Assembly (NCBI GenBank): GCA_964615765.1
Contig: CAZTQN010000032.1
Location: forward strand, 1 to 45,353
Direction of reading: 5' to 3'
Source: CAZTQN01 sp964615765
Lineage (GTDB): Bacteria; Planctomycetota; Phycisphaerae; Phycisphaerales; UBA1924
DNA: 45,353 nt
Shown piece after piece: positions 15,301 to 23,590 of the stretch (positions are counted from its first letter, which is position 1; each line of letters starts with the position of its first letter). The notes under the pieces are model-generated. The model was not told where the DNA came from and ran no database searches. It was given only the letters and a program-made list of their open reading frames with translations. A program made the translations under genes and the position numbers.

Positions 15301-17451
15301 GTGCCCCTGCTCGCCTGCTCCAACCTGTCGTTCACCCTCGGTACCCGCGTCCTGCTCAGCGGGGCCGCCCTCTCTATCGACGCCGGCGAACGCGTCGGGC
15401 TCGTCGGCCGCAACGGCTGCGGCAAAACCACCTTCATGCGCATGCTCGCCGGGCGCATTCAGCCCGATTCCGGCACCATCAGCACCCAACGCGGCGTCCG
15501 CATCGGCTACCTCACACAGGACCCCGACCTCAACCCCGATCGCACCCTCCGTCACGAAGCCGCCGCCGGCTTCGCCGAGCTCACGCGCCTCCACGACGAA
15601 CTCGATCAGGTCTTCCACGACCTGGCCCTTCCCGAGAACGCCGCCGGCGAACGCCTCGAACGCCTCATGGCCCGACAGTCCGACCTGCAGGACCGCATCG
15701 AGTCCGCCGGCGGCTACGCCATCGACCACAAGGTCGATCAGATCCTCCATGGCCTGGGCTTCACCGACGCGCTCTTCAACGTGCCCGTCCGCTCCCTCTC
15801 CGGCGGGCAAAAAGGCCGCCTCGCCCTCGCCAAACTCCTGCTCGAACAGCCCGACCTGCTCCTGCTCGACGAACCGACCAACCACCTCGACATTGCCGGC
15901 TGCGAGTGGCTGGAAGACTTCCTGAACACCGAGTTCCGCGGGGCCGTGCTCATGATCAGCCACGACCGCCGCATGCTCGACAACGTCGTGCACCGGATCG
16001 AAGAGCTCGAGCAAGGCCGCCTGATCGAGTATCCCGGCAACTACACCGCCTTCACCGAGATCCGCCGCCAGCGCCTGCTCACTCAGGCCCGCGCGTACGA
16101 CAACCAGCAGTCCCAGTGGGCCAAGGAAGAAGAGTTCATCCGCCGGTTCCGCGCCGGCCAGCGCGCCAAGGAAGCCCAGGGCCGCCTCAGCAAGCTCGAA
16201 CGCGATAAGGAACAGAACGCCATCGATCGCCCGACCGAAGTCGGCGTCATGGCCCTGCAGCTCCCCGAAGCCCCGCGCTCGGGCGAACTGGTCGTCGTCG
16301 TCCGCGAAGCCAGCAAGGCCTTCGCCCGCCGGCGTGATGAAGACGAAGAAGCCCCCACTCCCGCCCCCTCCCAGCCCGACGGCGCCCGCCCCGCGAAGGT
16401 TCTGTTCCGCAACCTCACCGTCACCATCGGCCGCGGCGAGCGCTGGGCCATCATCGGGCCCAACGGCGCCGGCAAAACCTCCCTCGTCCGCGCCATGCTG
16501 GGCGAACTCCCGCTCGATTCCGGCTCCACCAAGCTCGGCGCCAACCTCATCGTCGGGCACTACCAGCAGCTCCCGCCCGAGGTCGACGGCGACCTCCGTG
16601 TCTTCGAGTATCTCCAGCGCATCATCCGCGCCGAGAACCCCAATGGCCCCATGAGCGAACAGCAGGCTCGGGACCTCGCCGGCGCCTTCCTCTTCAGCGG
16701 GCGCGACCAGGACAAGCCCATCGCCGCCCTCTCCGGCGGCGAGCGCAGCCGCGCCCGCCTCGCCGGCCTGCTCGCCTCCGCCAAGAACCTGCTCATCCTC
16801 GACGAACCGACCAATCACCTCGACATCCCGTCGTGCGAGCGCCTGGAGCAGGCCCTCCGCCCCGGGGGTGAAGATGACCGTGAGGCCGGTTACACCGGCA
16901 CGCTGATCCTCATCAGCCACGACCGCGCCCTCATCGACGCCATCTGCGATCACCTCATCGTGCTCGACGGCGACGGCAACGCCACCGTCTTCACCGGCTC
17001 CTACTCCGAGTACAAGCGCAAACTCGCCGAGGACGCCGCCAAGTCCCGCGCCGCCCCCAGCCGCGGCGGGCCCGCCAAGCCCGCCCCCCGATCAGCCAAG
17101 CCGGCCGAATCCCCACGCCCCGCCCCTACCCCCGCCCCCTCCACCCCTTCCACACCCGCCGCCCCCCGGGGCGCGGGGGCACCCGCGCCGGTAACCGCCA
17201 CCACCGCGCCCAAGCCGAGCCCGAACGGCAAGTCGGCCAAGAGCCCGTTTTCCTGGATGCAGACGGATCGGCTGGAAAAAGAGATCGAAAAGACCACCGC
17301 GGCCCTGAAAAAGGCCGACGCCGAGCTCTCCCGCGAGGAGGTCTACCGCGACGCCGACCGCTGCCGCGCCGCCCTCGCCGAGCGCGACCGCCTCGCTGAT
17401 GAACTCAACACGATGGAAGAGGAGTGGCTCCGCCGCGCCGACCCGAGCTGA
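15301..17451 (+). CDS. ABC-F family ATPase (Uup/EttA-like)
   Basis: 716 aa from GTG 15301. There is no Shine-Dalgarno; TACACT lies nine bases upstream. Two ABC domains sit on one chain with no membrane segment. Domain 1 has Walker A GRNGCGKTT (about 36-44), signature LSGGQKGR (about 167), and Walker B LLLLDEPTNHLD. Domain 2 has GPNGAGKTS (about 385), LSGGERSR (about 478) and LLILDEPTNHLD, with the conserved His switch ISHDR in both. The interdomain linker (about 240-300) is the charged ABC-F P-site tRNA-interaction motif region. Domain 2 is preceded by an acidic insert (RRRDEDEEAP). A Pro/Ala-rich stretch leads to a C-terminal coiled coil (DRLEKEIEKTTAALKKADAE) like the C-terminal domain of Uup. 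Such proteins act on ribosomes rather than as transporters; the exact subfamily is unsure. Confidence 0.92.
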   Translation: MPLLACSNLSFTLGTRVLLSGAALSIDAGERVGLVGRNGCGKTTFMRMLAGRIQPDSGTISTQRGVRIGYLTQDPDLNPDRTLRHEAAAGFAELTRLHDELDQVFHDLALPENAAGERLERLMARQSDLQDRIESAGGYAIDHKVDQILHGLGFTDALFNVPVRSLSGGQKGRLALAKLLLEQPDLLLLDEPTNHLDIAGCEWLEDFLNTEFRGAVLMISHDRRMLDNVVHRIEELEQGRLIEYPGNYTAFTEIRRQRLLTQARAYDNQQSQWAKEEEFIRRFRAGQRAKEAQGRLSKLERDKEQNAIDRPTEVGVMALQLPEAPRSGELVVVVREASKAFARRRDEDEEAPTPAPSQPDGARPAKVLFRNLTVTIGRGERWAIIGPNGAGKTSLVRAMLGELPLDSGSTKLGANLIVGHYQQLPPEVDGDLRVFEYLQRIIRAENPNGPMSEQQARDLAGAFLFSGRDQDKPIAALSGGERSRARLAGLLASAKNLLILDEPTNHLDIPSCERLEQALRPGGEDDREAGYTGTLILISHDRALIDAICDHLIVLDGDGNATVFTGSYSEYKRKLAEDAAKSRAAPSRGGPAKPAPRSAKPAESPRPAPTPAPSTPSTPAAPRGAGAPAPVTATTAPKPSPNGKSAKSPFSWMQTDRLEKEIEKTTAALKKADAELSREEVYRDADRCRAALAERDRLADELNTMEEEWLRRADPS

Positions 17452-17535
17452 CCGGTGAAACGGACCCAGTCTGACCCCCGCCGGGCCCATGAAACATGCA
17501 CCGCCGCGGAGTGCAGGCCCCCCCGATATCCGGAC

Positions 17536-17541
17536 GATAAT
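17536..17541 (+). promoter_or_regulatory. Putative -10 hexamer GATAAT, 6 nt before amidase ATG
   Basis: GATAAT differs from TATAAT by one base and ends six bases before ATG 17548, in a stretch otherwise made of G and C. There is no Shine-Dalgarno, so a leaderless start is likely. Confidence 0.45.
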
Positions 17542-17547
17542 CCCCCC

Positions 17548-18384
17548 ATGCCCGACGCCCCGCACAGCCCGCTTCCCCCCGTGTCCGTGACGGACCTCAG
17601 CCGGCGTGACGTCGTCCGCGCGGGCGTCCTGTTCTCCGCCGCCGCCCTCGTGGGCGGGTGCGCCTCGGGCGGCAAATCCCCCCTCAAGGCCGACCGCTCG
17701 TCCGTCCGCACCTTCGCCGACAGCGAGCGCACGTTCGTCGACACCGGCGGGTACTCCGCCCCGCCGCTCTCGAGCGCGCCATCGCCCGCGCCGATCTGGA
17801 CGCCCCCGCCGCCCGCGCCGACGCCCGCGCGTCCGCCCGCCGCCGCCGTGCAGATCATGCCGCGCTCCAGCTGGACGCGCCTGGGCATCGCCCGCCCGCG
17901 TGAGATCTACGCCATGGGCGGCATCAGCCGCATCACCGTCCACCACGACGGCATGCCCCCCACCGCGCTCCGCGGCCCGCGCGACTCCGCCGCCCGGCTC
18001 GAGCAGATCCGCTCGTCCCACGTCAACGGGCGCGGCTGGGCCGACATCGGCTACCACTTCATCGTCGACCCGCAGGGCCGTGTCTGGGAAGGCCGCCCCG
18101 CCACCTTCCAGGGCGCGCACATCAAGGACCAGAACGAGAACAACCTCGGCATCCTGGTCCTCGGCAACTTCCAGCTCCAGCGCCCCACCCCCGCCGCCCT
18201 CGCCTCGCTGGACCGCCTGCTGGTCATGCAGATGTCCCGCTACCGCGTCCCGCTCGCGCGCGTCCGCACCCACCGCGAACTCGCCCGCACCGAGTGCCCG
18301 GGCAACAACCTGCAGATGTACATGGTCCAGACGCGGACCCGCGGCCAGCTCGCCGCCATGGCTTCGTCCGTCGGGCTGGCGTAA
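17548..18384 (+). CDS. Tat-type lipoprotein N-acetylmuramoyl-L-alanine amidase (amidase_2/PGRP fold)
   Basis: 278 aa from ATG 17548, which lies six bases after a GATAAT box; an ATG at 17455 would only add a non-conserved tail. The N-terminus has a twin-arginine signal (SRRDVVRAGVLFSAAALVGG) that ends in a lipobox Cys, so export by Tat followed by lipidation is predicted. After a Pro-rich linker (about 85-120) comes the zinc amidase domain: VHHDG (first His ligand), GWADIGYHFIVDPQGRVWEG, GILVLGNF, then THRELARTECPGNNL with the second His and the Cys ligand. It should cleave the MurNAc-L-Ala bond of peptidoglycan at the cell envelope. It stands alone, convergent with ftsH. Confidence 0.88.
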   Translation: MPDAPHSPLPPVSVTDLSRRDVVRAGVLFSAAALVGGCASGGKSPLKADRSSVRTFADSERTFVDTGGYSAPPLSSAPSPAPIWTPPPPAPTPARPPAAAVQIMPRSSWTRLGIARPREIYAMGGISRITVHHDGMPPTALRGPRDSAARLEQIRSSHVNGRGWADIGYHFIVDPQGRVWEGRPATFQGAHIKDQNENNLGILVLGNFQLQRPTPAALASLDRLLVMQMSRYRVPLARVRTHRELARTECPGNNLQMYMVQTRTRGQLAAMASSVGLA

Positions 18385-18481
18385 CCAACCGTCAACAGGT
18401 CATCCACCACCGCGTCACCGCGTCATGGCGTCATGCCATCACGGCGTAACGGCACGTTCGCGCGATCGCCCCGCGCCCGCC

Positions 18482-20686
18482 TTACGCCGGCCGCGGGAAC
18501 ACGCCGCTCGGGATGCCGGTGTCGCCCGGTGATGCCGGCGCCGGCGCGGGCTTGACGGGCTCCCGCTTCATCTCCGCGGCGAGCAGGTCGCCCACCGTCG
18601 CCTTGCCCAGCGGCTCGCCACGCATCAGCTTGTGCACGTCGTCTGAGCTCAGGGTCTCGTGCTTCAGCAGCGCCTCGGCGACCGCGACGACCTTGTCCCA
18701 GTTGGCGTCCAGCAGGCGCTTGGCCTCGCCGTACGCGTCGTCCACGATCCGCCGAACTTCTTCGTCGATCAGGTGGGCCGTCTCGTCGGAGTAGTCCTTG
18801 TCCGCGAGGAATGACTCGCGCGTGTCGTTGCCGGCGTAGCGGATGAACCCGAGCCGCTCCGACATGCCCCACTCGAGCACCATCGCCCGCGCCATCGCCG
18901 TCACCTGCGCGATATCGCCGACGGCGCCGGACGAGACATCGCCCATCCCGCGCTCTTCCGCGATGCGTCCGCCGCACGCCATCGTCATCGTCGCCCGCAG
19001 CCACTTGAGCCCGAAGCCCATGCGGTCCTTCGCGGGCAGGCTGAAGGTCGCGCCGCCGGCCTCGCCGCGCGGGATGATCGTCACCTTGTGCAGCGGGTCG
19101 GCGTCGGGCAGCAGCGCCTGCAGCACGGCGTGCCCGGCCTCGTGGAAGGCCACCAGCCGGTTCTGCTCCGCCTCGCGCACGCGCGACTTCTTCGCACGCC
19201 CGAAGCGCACCTTGTCCCGCGCTTCTTCCAGGTCTTCCTGCTCGATGAAGTCCTTGTTGTGCAGCGTCGCGCTGATCGCCGCTTCGTTGATGAGCGACGC
19301 CAGATCAGCGCCGGAGAACATCGGCGTCGCCCGCGCGACCTTCTCCAGGTCCACCGTCGGGGCCGCCTTCACCTTCTTCGCGTGCACCCGCAGGATTTCG
19401 AGCCGCCCCTTCACATCCGGCCGCGGCACGGTGATCTGCCGGTCAAACCGCCCCGGACGCGTCAGCGCCGGGTCGAGCACGTCCCCGCGGTTGGTCGCCG
19501 CGACGACGATGACCCCGTCACCGGTGTTGAACCCGTCCATCTCAACGAGGATCGCGTTGAGCGTCTGCTCGCGCTCGTCGTGCCCGCCCGTCGTGAACCC
19601 GCCCCCGCGCCGACGACCGACGGCGTCGATCTCGTCCAGGAAGATGATGCACGGCGCCGATTCCTTGGCCTGCTTGAACAGGTCGCGCACGCGGCTGGCG
19701 CCCACGCCGACGAACATCTCGACAAAGTCCGACCCGCTGATCGAGAAGAACGGCACCTCCGCCTCGCCCGCGATCGCCTTCGCGAGCAGCGTCTTGCCGC
19801 ACCCCGGTTCGCCGATCAGCAGCACGCCGCGCGGGATCCGCCCGCCCAGCTTGGTGAACCGCTTCGGGTTCTTCAGGAACTCGATGATCTCCGTGACTTC
19901 TTCCTTCGCTTCGTCGATGCCCGCGACGTCGGCGAAGGTCACGCCGGTGTTCTCCTTCGTGAACATCCGGTGCCGGCTCTTGCCGAAGCTGCCGAGCATC
20001 CCGCCCGGCCCGCTGCCCGCGGAGCGCAGCCCGCGCGCGATCAGGAACCAGAGCAGCCCGATGACCAGCAGCACGGGCAGAATCGTGATCAGCATCGCCT
20101 TCCACAGGCTCGGCGCGACGTCGCGGAACTCGCCGCCCGTCAGCGTGTTGATCTCCTGCACGTAGAAGTCGCGCGCCCCGGGGTTGATCTTGAAGACGAC
20201 CTGCGTCTCGCGCCCCTCGCGCCCGGGCAGTCGCGACGTGATCGCGTACACCCCGTCCTCGCGCAGCTGCACATCGCGGAACGACCGGTCCGCCTTGCCT
20301 TCCTCGTAGAGGATCTTGAACTCGTTCCAACTCTTGATGGGCTCGGCCGTCCCGGACAGCGAGCTCATCACGACGAACATCAGCAGCGCCGCCGTCAGGA
20401 TCCCGACAACGCCGAAGATCCCCCGCCCGGGTTTCATCGCCGGCCCGCCCGTCCCGCCGGGCCCGTTGCCCTTGCCGTTCCCGCCCGCGCCGCCGCCCCC
20501 GCCGGAACCGCCGCCCCCGCCCGACCCGCCGGATCCGCCCGAGCCCCCGCCGCCGGAATCCCCGCGCCCGCCCGGTCGCCCGTCCGCCATGCGGGCGCGC
20601 AAGAGGTCAGCACCGCCCATCACCCGCGCTACACCGTTGGCCAGACCGTTCAGAGGAACTCTCCAAGCTTGAGGCTGACTGCCCAT
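18482..20686 (-). CDS. ftsH: ATP-dependent zinc metalloprotease FtsH
   Basis: 734 aa from ATG 20686. The start is uncertain: ATG at 20785, 20707 and 20590 are all in frame. A Gly-rich N-terminal segment (about 35-80) precedes TM1 (GIFGVVGILTAALLMFVVM). A periplasmic domain and TM2 (MLITILPVLLVIGLLWFLIA) follow. The AAA+ domain has a Walker A reading GEPGCGKT (family usual GPPGTGKT), Walker B FLDEID and SRH TRPGRFDRQ, then the protease motif HEAGH (about 515-519). It is a membrane hexamer that degrades membrane and regulatory proteins; in E. coli it degrades LpxC and so balances lipid A against phospholipid. It is the last gene of the fabD-fabG-bamD-like-lptE series. Confidence 0.95.
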   Translation of the reverse strand: MGSQPQAWRVPLNGLANGVARVMGGADLLRARMADGRPGGRGDSGGGGSGGSGGSGGGGGSGGGGGAGGNGKGNGPGGTGGPAMKPGRGIFGVVGILTAALLMFVVMSSLSGTAEPIKSWNEFKILYEEGKADRSFRDVQLREDGVYAITSRLPGREGRETQVVFKINPGARDFYVQEINTLTGGEFRDVAPSLWKAMLITILPVLLVIGLLWFLIARGLRSAGSGPGGMLGSFGKSRHRMFTKENTGVTFADVAGIDEAKEEVTEIIEFLKNPKRFTKLGGRIPRGVLLIGEPGCGKTLLAKAIAGEAEVPFFSISGSDFVEMFVGVGASRVRDLFKQAKESAPCIIFLDEIDAVGRRRGGGFTTGGHDEREQTLNAILVEMDGFNTGDGVIVVAATNRGDVLDPALTRPGRFDRQITVPRPDVKGRLEILRVHAKKVKAAPTVDLEKVARATPMFSGADLASLINEAAISATLHNKDFIEQEDLEEARDKVRFGRAKKSRVREAEQNRLVAFHEAGHAVLQALLPDADPLHKVTIIPRGEAGGATFSLPAKDRMGFGLKWLRATMTMACGGRIAEERGMGDVSSGAVGDIAQVTAMARAMVLEWGMSERLGFIRYAGNDTRESFLADKDYSDETAHLIDEEVRRIVDDAYGEAKRLLDANWDKVVAVAEALLKHETLSSDDVHKLMRGEPLGKATVGDLLAAEMKREPVKPAPAPASPGDTGIPSGVFPRPA

Positions 20687-20853
20687 GCGTATTCGTCCAA
20701 AGGCCATACGCCGCCGACCCGCCCGCGGGTCGTCCGGCACGGCCCTCGTTGGTGGAACCGTCGCCGGCCAGCGCCGGCGGGGCATCCCGCATCGCGCTTA
20801 TCGACATTTCGACGGTAGGCCTGCGGGCGGATTCCGGCGTTCCAACTCGATTT

Positions 20854-21420
20854 TCACCACTCCCCGCGCAGTTCCGTGACAATATCCCGCGCCAGCCGCT
20901 GCACCGCGGCAAACTGCCCGGATTCCAGCGTCTCCTGCACCGGGCTCGCCGGGGCGAACGCTTCCGAGGCCGTGAAACTCTTCCGGGCCACCAGCACCTT
21001 CCCCGAACGCCGGTCACGCCACTCGAAATCCACCGTCAGTTCCACGTCCAGTTCCTGCGCCAGACCGGTCCGGCGGTCCGTCGACAGCGACCGCAGCCGC
21101 GCGTCGACGATCGTCCCCGTCAACTCCGTCTCCGCGTCGCGCGAACCAACCACCCGCCAGGGCGTCGCCGCCTGGATCTCCTTGATCACCGCCTCCGTCA
21201 GGTCCGCCTCCAGCCCGCGCGAGAACGTCGGGTTCTTGAAGATCGGCACGTGCACCGTCCGCACCGCCGTGTCGTACGACGACGACAGCGCATACCCCCG
21301 CGTCGGGTCCGACGCGCACCCGCTCAGCCCCGCCGCCCACGACAGCCCGGCCGCCACACCGACGACCACGCCCGCCCGCAGCCCGCGCCCCCATCCCGCC
21401 GCCCGGCGCCCGAAGTGCAT
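20854..21420 (-). CDS. lptE: LptE-family LPS-assembly lipoprotein
   Basis: 188 aa from ATG 21420, which overlaps the BamD-like stop codon as TGATG (a GTG at 21423 is the alternative). The signal peptide (GVVVGVAAGLSWAAGLSGC) ends in a lipobox Cys. After it, GYALSSSYDTAVRTVHVPIF, KNPTFSRGLEADLTEAVIKE and ELTGTIVDARLRSLSTDRRT give the LptE pattern. LptE plugs and assembles the LptD barrel that inserts LPS at the outer leaflet. Translational coupling to the BamD-like gene fits a joint role in outer-membrane assembly. A direct LPS role in this lineage is inference. 167 bp separate it from the chosen ftsH start. Confidence 0.85.
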   Translation of the reverse strand: MHFGRRAAGWGRGLRAGVVVGVAAGLSWAAGLSGCASDPTRGYALSSSYDTAVRTVHVPIFKNPTFSRGLEADLTEAVIKEIQAATPWRVVGSRDAETELTGTIVDARLRSLSTDRRTGLAQELDVELTVDFEWRDRRSGKVLVARKSFTASEAFAPASPVQETLESGQFAAVQRLARDIVTELRGEW

Positions 21421-22733
21421 CACGGCGTGCCCTCCCGCGGCCCCGGCTCGGGAGTGCCGCCCGCCCCCCCCGCCCCGCTCCCCCCACCCGGCGCCGTCTC
21501 CGGCTTCGACTCGCCCCGTCGATCCGGCTCCGCCCGCTCGCCCGTCGGCGACGGCACCGGCGCCACCGGCGTCGCCGGGGTACTCGTCGCCGGGGTACTC
21601 GTTGCCGGCGTGCTTGTCGCCGGCGTACTTGTTGCTGGCTTGCCCGTCGCCGGCGCCGTCTTGCCGGCCCCTTCCCGGGCCGCGGCCCCGGCGCGCTCAC
21701 GCTCGGCCTGCTCGGCCTTCTCACGCCGCGCGCGGGCCGCGCGCCGTTCCGCCGCGTCCGGATCTTCCACCGACCACCCGCGCGCCTGCAGCGTCTCCAG
21801 CGCCGACGCCGCCGCCGCCGTCTCCGGGTGCTCGCGCATCAGGCGCCGATACGTGAAGCGGCTCGAGACCTCGTCGCCGCGCGTCTCGTACCACCGGGCG
21901 GCTTCCAGCATCTCCTGCGCCGCCGACTCATCCAGGCGCACCACCAGCCCCTCATCCAGCCCCGCCGCCTGCGCCTCGGCCGGGTACAGCGAGCTGAATC
22001 GGCGGATCAGGATCTTCGAGTCCAGCAGGCTCGACCCGTCGTACCGCGGCCCCTTGTACCGCCCGATGATCGAGTAAATCCGCCGCTGCCGCGCACGCAT
22101 CGCGTACTGACTGTTCGGGTAGTTGTCGACAAACAGCTCGTACGCCAGGGCCGCGAGTTCCAGCTGCCGCGTGTTGTAGTAGTAATCCGCGAGTTCGATC
22201 CCCGCGCGCTCCGCCAGGCGCGAACCCGGCAGCCGCTCCTGCACGCGGATCAGCAGTTCCTCGCCCACTTCCTCGTTGGGCAACAGCCGCACGCCCAGGA
22301 ACTTCCGGCGCAGCCCGTTGAGATACCGCACGCCGATGTCCAGCTCGCGTTCGACCGCGACGACGTACTGATCGCTCCCGGCGTACTGCTTGATGACGCG
22401 CTCGTAGTCGTACAGCGCGTCCCACTCCTGCCCGAGCGCCACCAGCGCGTCGCCGCGCATCGTGTACGCCTCCGGAAGCAGCGGGCTGCCCGACCGCTCG
22501 TTGCGCGTCAGCCAGTCGTCCAGCACCGTCTTGGCCTGCTCGGGGCGATCCTCGGCGAGCGCCTTGCGGGCCGCGGCGATCACCGCGGCATCCGTCCCCG
22601 GCTCCGGCGCCGCGACCTGCTCCCACGCGCCCGACCCGTCCATCCGATACTCGGTGGACTGCCCCACCGCCGTGGGCAACGCCCACAGCGCCGACAGTCC
22701 GCCCACCGCCGCGATCCGTGCGTAGGTCTTCAC
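21420..22733 (-). CDS. BamD/YfiO-like TPR protein of outer-membrane assembly, with Pro/Thr-rich tail
   Basis: 437 aa from GTG 22733, six bases after TATGCT and directly before a signal peptide (IAAVGGLSALWALPTAVGQS). Unlike E. coli BamD there is no lipobox Cys, so signal peptidase I cleavage is predicted. TPR-like helices fill residues about 45-330: AARKALAEDRPEQAKTVLDD, ALYDYERVIKQYAGSDQYVV, LAALAYELFVDNYPNSQYAM. This last motif is the most BamD-like. The helix EKAEQAERERAGAAAREGAG leads into a low-complexity C-tail with five STPAT-type units, then Gly/Pro. It probably forms part of a BAM-type complex or a related scaffold. It overlaps lptE by one base (TGATG). Confidence 0.75.
   Translation of the reverse strand: MKTYARIAAVGGLSALWALPTAVGQSTEYRMDGSGAWEQVAAPEPGTDAAVIAAARKALAEDRPEQAKTVLDDWLTRNERSGSPLLPEAYTMRGDALVALGQEWDALYDYERVIKQYAGSDQYVVAVERELDIGVRYLNGLRRKFLGVRLLPNEEVGEELLIRVQERLPGSRLAERAGIELADYYYNTRQLELAALAYELFVDNYPNSQYAMRARQRRIYSIIGRYKGPRYDGSSLLDSKILIRRFSSLYPAEAQAAGLDEGLVVRLDESAAQEMLEAARWYETRGDEVSSRFTYRRLMREHPETAAAASALETLQARGWSVEDPDAAERRAARARREKAEQAERERAGAAAREGAGKTAPATGKPATSTPATSTPATSTPATSTPATPVAPVPSPTGERAEPDRRGESKPETAPGGGSGAGGAGGTPEPGPREGTP
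21571..21645 (-). repeat. 15-bp minisatellite, five units, coding PATST
   Basis: Five consecutive 15-bp units of the type GTCGCCGG(G/C)GTACT(C/T) on the plus strand; the first two are identical. They code in the minus frame for repeated Pro-Ala-Thr-Ser-Thr in the tail of the BamD-like protein. Copy-number change would keep the frame. Confidence 0.85.
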
Positions 22734-22739
22734 GCCGGG

Positions 22740-22745
22740 AGCATA
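22740..22745 (-). promoter_or_regulatory. Putative -10 hexamer TATGCT, 6 nt before GTG of BamD-like gene
   Basis: Minus-strand TATGCT ends six bases before GTG 22733 and supports that start. It would give the bamD-like-lptE-ftsH part its own promoter inside the larger cluster. Confidence 0.4.
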
Positions 22746-22801
22746 CCGCGCCGCCGACACCGCCGCCTCTTGCCTACCCCCGGCCCCGCCCCGCCCAGCA
22801 A

Positions 22802-23569
22802 TCACGCCATCGTCATCCCGCCGTCCACCACCAGCACCTGGCCCGTCAGGTACCCGGCCTGGTCGCTCGAGACATAACTCACCGCCGCCGCGATGTCCTC
22901 CGCCGTCCCCAGCCGGCGCACCGCCACCATCGACTCGATCTTGTCCTTCACTTCCTGCGGCAGGTTCGCCGTCATGTCCGTCTCGATGTACCCCGGCGCG
23001 ACCACGTTGCACGTGATCCCCTTCCCGCCCAGTTCCCGCGCGATCGTCTTGGAGAGCCCGATCAGCCCCGCCTTCGCCGCCGCGTAGTTCGCTTGCCCCG
23101 CGTTCCCCACCACGCCCGACGTCGACGCGATGTTCACGATCCGCCCGAACTTGCCCTTCATCATGGGCCGCGCCGCCGCCCGGCACGCCACGAACGCCGA
23201 CGTCAGGTTCGTCTGCACCACCTCCGCCCACTCCGCGTCGCTCATCCGCAGAATCAAGTTGTCCCGCGTGATGCCCGCGTTGTTGACGAGCACGTCCAGC
23301 CGCCCCAGTTCACCCGCGACCTGCTCGATCGCCCCGGCAAACTGGGCCGAATCGCTCACGTCCACCGTGCGCGCCGTCGCCCGCCCGCCGGCCCGGGTGA
23401 TCTCGCCCTGCAGTTCTTCCAATGGCCCCGCCGACCGGGCCATCAGCACCACGTGCCGCCCGTCCTTCGCCAGGCGCAGGGCGATCGCCCGGCCGATCCC
23501 GCGGCTGGCCCCGGTCACAATCGCCACACGCTGCACGCCGCCCGAGTCCTGAGTCTTGCTGTCCGTCAT
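22802..23569 (-). CDS. fabG: 3-oxoacyl-[acyl-carrier-protein] reductase
   Basis: 255 aa short-chain dehydrogenase that reduces 3-oxoacyl-ACP with NADPH in fatty-acid elongation. The cofactor motif TGASRGIG is at 19-26 and NNAG at 96-99. The catalytic set is Ser149 (NIASTSGVVGNAGQ), Tyr162 and Lys166 (NYAAAK). The C-terminus YLTGQVLVVDGGMTM is characteristic of FabG. The start is ATG 23569, seven bases after TATCGT and without a Shine-Dalgarno. It sits between the polyproline lipoprotein gene (21 bp upstream) and the BamD-like gene, with fabD two genes upstream; acpP and fabF, common neighbours elsewhere, are not here. Confidence 0.94.
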   Translation of the reverse strand: MTDSKTQDSGGVQRVAIVTGASRGIGRAIALRLAKDGRHVVLMARSAGPLEELQGEITRAGGRATARTVDVSDSAQFAGAIEQVAGELGRLDVLVNNAGITRDNLILRMSDAEWAEVVQTNLTSAFVACRAAARPMMKGKFGRIVNIASTSGVVGNAGQANYAAAKAGLIGLSKTIARELGGKGITCNVVAPGYIETDMTANLPQEVKDKIESMVAVRRLGTAEDIAAAVSYVSSDQAGYLTGQVLVVDGGMTMA

Positions 23570-23576
23570 AGGGGCG

Positions 23577-23582
23577 ACGATA
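23577..23582 (-). promoter_or_regulatory. Putative -10 hexamer TATCGT, 7 nt before fabG ATG
   Basis: Minus-strand TATCGT ends seven bases before ATG 23569. fabG lacks a Shine-Dalgarno, so an internal leaderless promoter is possible even though the gene lies 21 bp after the preceding one. Confidence 0.35.
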
Positions 23583-23590
23583 CGCCGCTG

